From: an uncultured Erysipelotrichaceae bacterium
Lineage (GTDB): Bacteria; Bacillota_I; Bacilli_A; RF39; UBA660
DNA length: 18,533 nucleotides
Reading direction: 5' to 3'
Assembly (NCBI GenBank): GCA_902783915.1
Contig: CACZSX010000104.1
Location: 1 to 18,533, forward strand
Shown: in pieces, positions 14,573 through 18,533 of the stretch
Layout of the letters: every line of letters starts with the position of its first letter
Position numbering within the stretch: the stretch's first letter is position 1
Notes under the pieces: generated by a model
What the model saw: only the letters and a program-made list of their open reading frames with translations
Databases searched by the model: none
What the model was told of the DNA's origin: nothing
Translations under genes and position numbers: made by a program

Positions 14573-15246
14573 AAACCCTCCAATATATCATTAATTATGT
14601 AACTTGCACACATTATCCCTGCAGATGATGGCACAAGTGAAGTAGAACCAGGCGTTCTATCCTTAATATTTATACCCTTTTCCTTTGAACAAACAACCAT
14701 TATTTTTCTTTTTTCATCTTTAAATTTATTTCTCAACGCTTTTGCAAGTGGATCATAACTAGTTTTCTTTAATTCAGTTATTTCTAACATTTCCGGGTGA
14801 AATTTGTTGCCAGTACCCATACAACTAATTATTTTTATATTTCTATTTAAACATTCTCTAATAAGTGCTATTTTAGTACTTATTGTATCACAAGCATCTA
14901 TTACATAATCAATACGATATTTAAATAAATCCAATATATTTTCTTCAGTAATGAATTTATCAATAGTAATTACATTACAATCTTTATTGATATCTAATAT
15001 TCTTTTCTTAGCAACTTCTACTTTCTTTTCTCCAATATTAGAATTAAGACTTATTAATTGCCTATTTAAATTTGTGATATCTACAACATCATTATCTACA
15101 ATTATTATATTATTAACGCCCATTCTTGCAATAGATTCTAAAGCATATCCCCCAACTCCACCAATACCTATCACAAGAATAGTTTTGCTTCTTATTGCTT
15201 TTATTTCATCATTTGTTAATATTTTATTTAATCTAGATAACCACAT
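14560..15246 (-). CDS. tcdA: tRNA threonylcarbamoyladenosine dehydratase (TcdA/CsdL, E1-like)
   Basis: ATP-dependent E1-like enzyme that cyclises t6A37 of ANN-reading tRNAs to ct6A. Numbered from 15246: nucleotide-binding GIGGVGG (27-33), acidic D51 after strand 2, NLNRQL (59-64), DACDT and the MGTGNK loop, then DPLAKALRNKFK typical of the family. About 228 aa. The ATG at 15246 is preferred because GGTGAT is well placed; the longer start at 15291 would begin in the T-tract of the preceding ncRNA. First gene of tcdA-tdk-sufB. Confidence 0.9.
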   Translation of the reverse strand: MWLSRLNKILTNDEIKAIRSKTILVIGIGGVGGYALESIARMGVNNIIIVDNDVVDITNLNRQLISLNSNIGEKKVEVAKKRILDINKDCNVITIDKFITEENILDLFKYRIDYVIDACDTISTKIALIRECLNRNIKIISCMGTGNKFHPEMLEITELKKTSYDPLAKALRNKFKDEKRKIMVVCSKEKGINIKDRTPGSTSLVPSSAGIMCASYIINDILEGLWQN

Positions 15247-15261
15247 AATATCACCAAAATT

Positions 15262-15267
15262 ATTATA
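15262..15267 (-). promoter_or_regulatory. -10 element (TGT-TATAAT) of the tcdA operon
   Basis: Minus strand extended -10, 15 bases ahead of the tcdA ATG. No clear -35; the upstream sequence is the terminator of the 6S-like RNA, so this is either an extended -10 promoter or partly fed by read-through. Confidence 0.55.
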
Positions 15268-15278
15268 ACATAAAAGAT

Positions 15279-15290
15279 AAAAAAATCCCA
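15279..15290 (-). terminator. Terminator T-tract of the 6S-like RNA
   Basis: The 3' arm of the long closing stem (ATGGGAT on the minus strand) runs directly into seven T, so the RNA's own terminal stem acts as the terminator hairpin. Confidence 0.65.
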
Positions 15291-15451
15291 TAAACGTGTT
15301 ATAGCGATAAACCCCGATATTATATCAGGTGGGCATCCCCATATAGTTTTTAGGATCCTTAATCACTTAATGGTAAGTATTCTACACCAACTATACTTTA
15401 GATTCCCTTTCACTCGCTTAGTTCGGATTTATGATAACACATCCATAGGAT
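15279..15451 (-). ncRNA. ssrS: 6S RNA candidate (RNA polymerase-binding regulatory RNA)
   Basis: About 173 nt with its own promoter and T-tract end. The termini form a near-continuous 17-bp stem (5' arm ending GATGTGTTAT, 3' arm ATAACACGTTTATGGGAT, with wobbles). It continues as ATAAA/TTTAT and CCGA/TCGG, opens into a large central bubble (15' side ACTAAGCGAGTGAAAGGG; 3' side GGGGATGCCCACC, able to form a small hairpin), then closes again with ATAGTT/AACTAT and an apical ACTTA/TAAGT hairpin. A rod with one large bubble imitating an open promoter is the 6S RNA architecture, which sequesters housekeeping RNA polymerase in stationary phase. The identification rests on hand folding; the independent promoter and terminator make a structured RNA gene almost certain. 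Confidence 0.72.
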
Positions 15452-15457
15452 ACTTTA

Positions 15458-15486
15458 ATTATATCAATATATTTTATTTATTACAA
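15458..15486 (-). promoter_or_regulatory. Promoter of the 6S-like RNA (TTGTAA-17-TGATATAAT)
   Basis: Minus strand: -35 TTGTAA at 15481-15486, 17-bp spacer, -10 TATAAT at 15458-15463 preceded by TGA (extended -10). It predicts a start near 15451, exactly where the closing stem of the RNA begins. Confidence 0.82.
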
Positions 15487-15488
15487 TA

Positions 15489-15809
15489 CTATGACATTAT
15501 TTTATCTATTGTTTTAAATACCCCATTAATACCTTGTCTTATATATTTACCCATAAAATTTGAGATAGAAAGACTAATTTTTGAGATTCCATTTGAATAA
15601 TCTTTTGTACTTTCTTTCAAATATTCTTCAATATCTATATCTCTATTATTCTTAACATCTTCTTCAAATTTTTCTATTTCTTCATTAGTAAGTTCAATTC
15701 TTTTGTGCATTCCATATTCATAATATCCTTTATTATTTGATATATATATTGTTAAAAATATAACAAATAAAAATATCATAATAGTTTTTAATACTTTTTC
15801 AGCTTCCAT
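15489..15809 (-). CDS. Small membrane protein in the YqxA position (106 aa)
   Basis: One N-terminal TM helix (residues ~8-24), then an acidic, mainly helical tail (LTNEEIEKFEEDV, DIDIEEYLKEST, and a C-terminal amphipathic part ISNFMGKYIRQGINGVF). I cannot name a family with confidence. It overlaps the SpoIIP-like gene by 11 bases and follows it directly, the place held in Bacillus by yqxA, a small one-TM protein after spoIIP; size and layout agree, but homology is unproven. Probably membrane-anchored and acting with its upstream partner. Confidence 0.75.
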   Translation of the reverse strand: MEAEKVLKTIMIFLFVIFLTIYISNNKGYYEYGMHKRIELTNEEIEKFEEDVKNNRDIDIEEYLKESTKDYSNGISKISLSISNFMGKYIRQGINGVFKTIDKIMS

Positions 15810-16575
15810 TTATAACCTCACTAATTGATTTTGATAATACTTTAATACTTTTCAATACTGTAGACATACTGCTATTATATCCGCCAATATCTATCTTTAT
15901 ATTATCATCATATGAATTACTAAAATATATTTTACTTATTCCTTTACAATTCCTGTTTAAAGTAATGTGAAGTTTTTTTATAAATTCAATATTTTTTTTA
16001 TTAGTATATAAATCTATATTACTATATTTTATTTTATTTACTACAATATTTGAATCACTTTTATTGGTTCTTCCTATATCAATTATGTATTTTAATGATT
16101 TATAATTAGTTAATTTATCAGATACTATGACATTAATATCATTCTTATTTATATCATTTACTAATGTGTCTTCAAATATTGTATTTATACCCACTTTATT
16201 AAGTTCTTCACTTAAGAAATAAGCAGCATTATATACATTTAATTTATTATTATATTCTACTTTATAACTTAATGATTGATTGCTATTATATAAATATATT
16301 ATTGGATTATCAATATTATTACTATATGAAGATTTATACTCATTATTATTAAATTCAATAAATTTTAATGGATTAATACTATTGGATACAAACTCAACAA
16401 AATTATTATAAAAGTTATTATCATAAGTATCACTTAATATTAGTTTTAAATAATCAGATGAATTTAAATTATCAGTATAATATAAATAACTTACTGTAGA
16501 AATGCCTATAACTACCATTAAAGATATTATAAATAGCATTCTAACAAATATAAATTTTCTTTTACCCAGTTTCAT
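15799..16575 (-). CDS. SpoIIP-like membrane protein lacking zinc ligands (probable pseudoenzyme)
   Basis: 258 aa: cytoplasmic KLGKRK, TM helix ~11-33, an Asn/Ser-rich linker, then a domain from ~90 that follows the SpoIIP amidase pattern in order. PIIYLYNSNQSLSY (91-104) stands where SpoIIP has a HTH..ES motif; VYNAAYFLSEELNKVGI (114-130) matches its helix; YIIDIGRT (163-170) replaces the DxHRD motif; KIDIGGYNSSMSTVLKSI (227-244) matches the E-x-GG strand with E changed to D. Both His positions and the Glu are gone, so peptidoglycan amidase or lytic activity is unlikely. SpoIIP normally has ~400 residues. The SD GGTGATACT supports this start. Homology is judged from pattern only and needs a profile search. 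Confidence 0.75.
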   Translation of the reverse strand: MKLGKRKFIFVRMLFIISLMVVIGISTVSYLYYTDNLNSSDYLKLILSDTYDNNFYNNFVEFVSNSINPLKFIEFNNNEYKSSYSNNIDNPIIYLYNSNQSLSYKVEYNNKLNVYNAAYFLSEELNKVGINTIFEDTLVNDINKNDINVIVSDKLTNYKSLKYIIDIGRTNKSDSNIVVNKIKYSNIDLYTNKKNIEFIKKLHITLNRNCKGISKIYFSNSYDDNIKIDIGGYNSSMSTVLKSIKVLSKSISEVINGS

Positions 16576-16595
16576 AGTATCACCAAATAAAAATT

Positions 16596-16623
16596 AACAT
16601 ATATAAGTTTAAAAAAATGTCAA
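16596..16623 (-). promoter_or_regulatory. Promoter of the SpoIIP-like gene (TTGACA-16-TATGTT)
   Basis: Minus strand: perfect -35 TTGACA at 16618-16623, 16-bp spacer, -10 TATGTT at 16596-16601. The -35 is formed by the end of the upstream terminator T-tract. It resembles a housekeeping promoter, not an obvious SigE/SigK site. Confidence 0.6.
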
Positions 16624-16649
16624 AAAAAGATAGGAATAATTCCTATCTT
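16622..16649 (-). terminator. Intrinsic terminator after the CTGLGYK protein gene
   Basis: Minus strand: AAGATAGGAA / TTCCTATCTT, 10 bp perfect, TTA loop, then a T run that leads into the next promoter. Confidence 0.9.
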
Positions 16650-16651
16650 AA

Positions 16652-16960
16652 TTATTTAGCGCTTTTATCACTAATCCAGAATGGTCCATATTGATTACCG
16701 CTCATACTTGTTCTTCTATAATTAATAACTTTATATCCTAAACCAGTACAAGTATCTACATAACCATCGTTATATGTTGTTCTTTCTTGTTTAATACATA
16801 ACTTTGGAGCTTTGTTATTAGTAGTTCTAAAGAAATCTACTAAACATACAGCCATCCAAGCAAATAGTATTATCCATAAAACAACATTCATAATTCTAGA
16901 AAACAAAGATTTTTTCTTTTCTTTCTTTTCTGCTACTTCCCTTGTTTCTTTTTCTTCCAT
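16652..16960 (-). CDS. Small one-TM protein with C-terminal CTGLGYK...GPFW motif
   Basis: About 102 aa. Very charged N terminus (Glu/Lys repeats), one TM helix (roughly residues 23-43 from this start) and a ~55-residue outer part with two Cys and the stretch DGYVDTCTGLGYKVINYRR followed by YGPFW. I recall similar one-TM hypothetical proteins in Firmicutes with a conserved CTGLGY and GPFF/W ending, but have no function for them. The ATG at 16960 is preferred; the GTG at 16972 directly touches the AAGGA site. It follows the PH-domain gene with no gap. Confidence 0.8.
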   Translation of the reverse strand: MEEKETREVAEKKEKKKSLFSRIMNVVLWIILFAWMAVCLVDFFRTTNNKAPKLCIKQERTTYNDGYVDTCTGLGYKVINYRRTSMSGNQYGPFWISDKSAK

Positions 16961-16961
16961 T

Positions 16962-17423
16962 TTATTTTTCACTCCTTACTTCAATTTTATCTTCAACTAA
17001 ATTGTTAACAAGATCTGCTGGTATCTTTTGTTTATTCATATACCTACATATATATGAATATAACAATCTCAATCTAACTTTATCATACCTAGTCATATTT
17101 ACAAATTTTAATTGAAGTTGATGCCCACTTTCTAAATCAAAATGTAAATCAACAGTATTAGATCTAAATCTTATATATAAAGCAGACACTTTATGATACG
17201 GAATAGTATATATTTCTTTAAATGGGTTGAAAGATAATCTATTATCAAATAGAACTATCTTTTCTGTTGTAAATATACCATGGTCTCTAAATGTTTTATA
17301 AGAAACCAATACTTTTTCATCATCATAAATATAGTCATATATATAATAAGGTAAATTCTCCGTCTTAATATATTTTGAAAAGTTAAAGAATTTAGATAAC
17401 TCTTTATATTTAATATATGCCAT
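16962..17423 (-). CDS. Bacterial PH-domain-containing protein
   Basis: 153 aa, soluble. Residues ~27-125 read as a bacterial pleckstrin-homology (bPH_1) beta barrel: YDDEKVLVSYKTFRDHGIFT, TEKIVLFDNRLSFNPF, EIYTIPYHKVSALYI, then alternating strands to LQLKFVN, and a capping helix with VRLRLLYSYICRYMNK. Such domains often sit in stress or membrane-associated proteins of Firmicutes, without a settled role. GGGAG precedes the ATG. It starts 29 bases after the surface-protein stop with no terminator between, so it may be co-transcribed with it. Confidence 0.82.
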   Translation of the reverse strand: MAYIKYKELSKFFNFSKYIKTENLPYYIYDYIYDDEKVLVSYKTFRDHGIFTTEKIVLFDNRLSFNPFKEIYTIPYHKVSALYIRFRSNTVDLHFDLESGHQLQLKFVNMTRYDKVRLRLLYSYICRYMNKQKIPADLVNNLVEDKIEVRSEK

Positions 17424-17452
17424 ATTTTATTCTCCCTTCTTATTCGTTTCTA

Positions 17453-18533
17453 CTACCATGTAGATACATTTGATATTTTTACTTCATCAATTGCTTTATA
17501 TTCACCATTTATTGGTTTAAATGTAACTTTATATGTTCCATAATTTTTTCTAATATATGTAATTTCTATAGTATTAGCTACATTAGTATCGTTTGATACG
17601 TCATCTGTTAAATTATCATATCTAGTTCCAATACCATAGATATATGTTGGATCATAACTAGACTCAGTTTGATTCCACCATGAACCACTTGTTACAACTC
17701 TAGACCATCTAACTACACCATATGAATTATATTCACCAAATGGTTGATAAGTTCCTGCATATAAATTAGTTAATGTTTTTGAGCCACTATTATAATTTGC
17801 AACAACACTAGTTACTTTAATATTTTGGTCATAGTGTTCAATTACTTCAAATATTTTATGAGTTAATGTTTCTTGTGTAACATTAGGTGAAACATTACAA
17901 TTTTTTGTACAGTTTGATTTCTTTGTTCTATAGAACTTATTGTCAGTTCTTAATATAATTTCAAACTTAGTTTGTGCTGCTTCTTCGTTTTGAACTTTAT
18001 ATGTAATTGATGTATCAGTAAATCCATTTTCTGTGATTGTTAATGGAATATCATCGCCAACTTCAGCTGTACTTAAATCATTTGTATAGCTTGTTGTTGC
18101 TATTTCAGAACCATCAGCATAAACTTCAAATACTATAATCAATGTTGTTAAGTTTACTGTTGTTCCTTTTTGGAATACCCAGTTAACATTAGGTAATTCT
18201 TCTACTCTAATACCAATTTGATTTGGAGTATATACAGCATTTACTGTTAAATCTCCTGTAATATTAGAGAAATCTTTATCCCATTCTTTAAATGTCCAAT
18301 TTTCTTTAGTTGGATTTGCTGGTGCTGTTGCTGCGTTACCATAACTAACAGTTTCAGTCTTTAATACTGAATCATCTGATTTAAATGTTACTGTATAACT
18401 TCTTACTGTACTTGTATATGTTGCTGTATATGTTGCCTCTCCTGTTACATTTGCTATTTCTGGTGTCCAGCCTGCAAATGTATATGTATACTGTGCTGTT
18501 GATGCTTTCTCTGGATCTTCTGGTACTACTATA
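17453..18533 (-). CDS. C-terminal part of a large secreted repeat protein (InlB B-repeat type), 5' end outside window
   Basis: The frame is open from the window edge to TAG at 17453, 360 codons including the stop, with no internal start needed; the TTG at 18142 is only an internal Leu codon. The first ~95 residues are Listeria-Bacteroides/InlB-type repeats: TYTFAGWTPEIANVTGEATY then YTATYTSTVRSYTVTF, and a second copy with APANPTKENWTFKEWDKDF and TGDLTVNAVYTP. Thereafter comes a ~260-residue Thr/Asn/Tyr-rich beta region with a CTKNC pair (possible disulphide) and aromatic patches (WSRVV, SWWNQTES). No LPXTG motif, TM helix or charged tail is at the C terminus, so anchoring is by another part or it is released. 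Likely an adhesin or surface protein. Confidence 0.85.
   Translation of the reverse strand, partial: IVVPEDPEKASTAQYTYTFAGWTPEIANVTGEATYTATYTSTVRSYTVTFKSDDSVLKTETVSYGNAATAPANPTKENWTFKEWDKDFSNITGDLTVNAVYTPNQIGIRVEELPNVNWVFQKGTTVNLTTLIIVFEVYADGSEIATTSYTNDLSTAEVGDDIPLTITENGFTDTSITYKVQNEEAAQTKFEIILRTDNKFYRTKKSNCTKNCNVSPNVTQETLTHKIFEVIEHYDQNIKVTSVVANYNSGSKTLTNLYAGTYQPFGEYNSYGVVRWSRVVTSGSWWNQTESSYDPTYIYGIGTRYDNLTDDVSNDTNVANTIEITYIRKNYGTYKVTFKPINGEYKAIDEVKISNVSTW

Noticed and set aside
15370..15600. Plus-strand ORF of 76 codons
   Set aside because: It runs across the structured RNA and the 3' end of the 106-aa gene; no ribosome-binding site. The minus-strand RNA explains the region better.
1..18533. 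Insertion sequences, prophage genes, CRISPR arrays or att sites
   Set aside because: No transposase, integrase, phage-structural or regularly spaced repeat sequence was seen; the window is core-like except for the right-end surface protein.

Overview
The window reads as a compact, very AT-rich chromosome segment (by eye roughly a quarter G+C) from a low-GC Firmicute, most likely an uncultured host-associated lineage of Bacilli (RF39- or Erysipelotrichia-like). This is inferred from protein similarity I recognise, operon style and composition, not from a database search. The standard code applies: TGA ends three genes and Trp is TGG. A cell wall is implied by the DD-carboxypeptidases, so it is not a classical mycoplasma. 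Shine-Dalgarno sites are mostly of the GGTGA or GGAGG type, and almost every gene lies on the minus strand; the one exception is the M15 peptidase at 9870-10397. Coordinates below are on the plus strand, but transcription runs right to left.

Right end (18533 to 16622): the C-terminal part of a large secreted protein with InlB/Flg_new-type repeats, entering from outside the window, followed by a PH-domain protein and a small one-TM protein with a conserved CTGLGYK/GPFW tail, ending at a terminator. Next (16575 to 15489) are a SpoIIP-like membrane protein that has lost its metal-binding residues and a small partner in the position YqxA occupies next to spoIIP in Bacillus. Then comes a free-standing 6S-like RNA with its own promoter and terminator (15451-15279).

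Middle (15246 to 7947): tcdA-tdk-sufB form an overlapping operon; a short ssb and an XRE regulator each have their own promoter and terminator. The stretch pdp / (inverted VanY-type peptidase) / dacF / sigma factor looks like an eroded version of the Bacillus pdp-dacF-spoIIAA-spoIIAB-sigF neighbourhood. The anti-sigma and anti-anti-sigma genes are missing, and the sigma gene has no ATG, GTG or TTG start ahead of its conserved region 2.

Left part (7921 to 21): rpsP-khpA-tRNA-Gln(CUG) from a consensus promoter; a cdsA-rseP-(118 aa)-fmt-(204 aa) operon between a consensus promoter and a terminator; then lspA-rluD-rhomboid protease-(HPt-receiver protein), ending at a terminator at the window edge.

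The main themes are membrane and envelope biogenesis (CdsA, RseP, LspA, rhomboid, DacF, VanY), translation and RNA (S16, KhpA, Fmt, RluD, TcdA, tRNA-Gln, 6S RNA), nucleotide salvage (Pdp, Tdk) and Fe-S assembly (SufB). The most unusual signal is a set of sporulation-derived parts (a SigF-like sigma without SpoIIAA/AB, a zinc-less SpoIIP homologue and a YqxA-position protein) that look remodelled or decaying.
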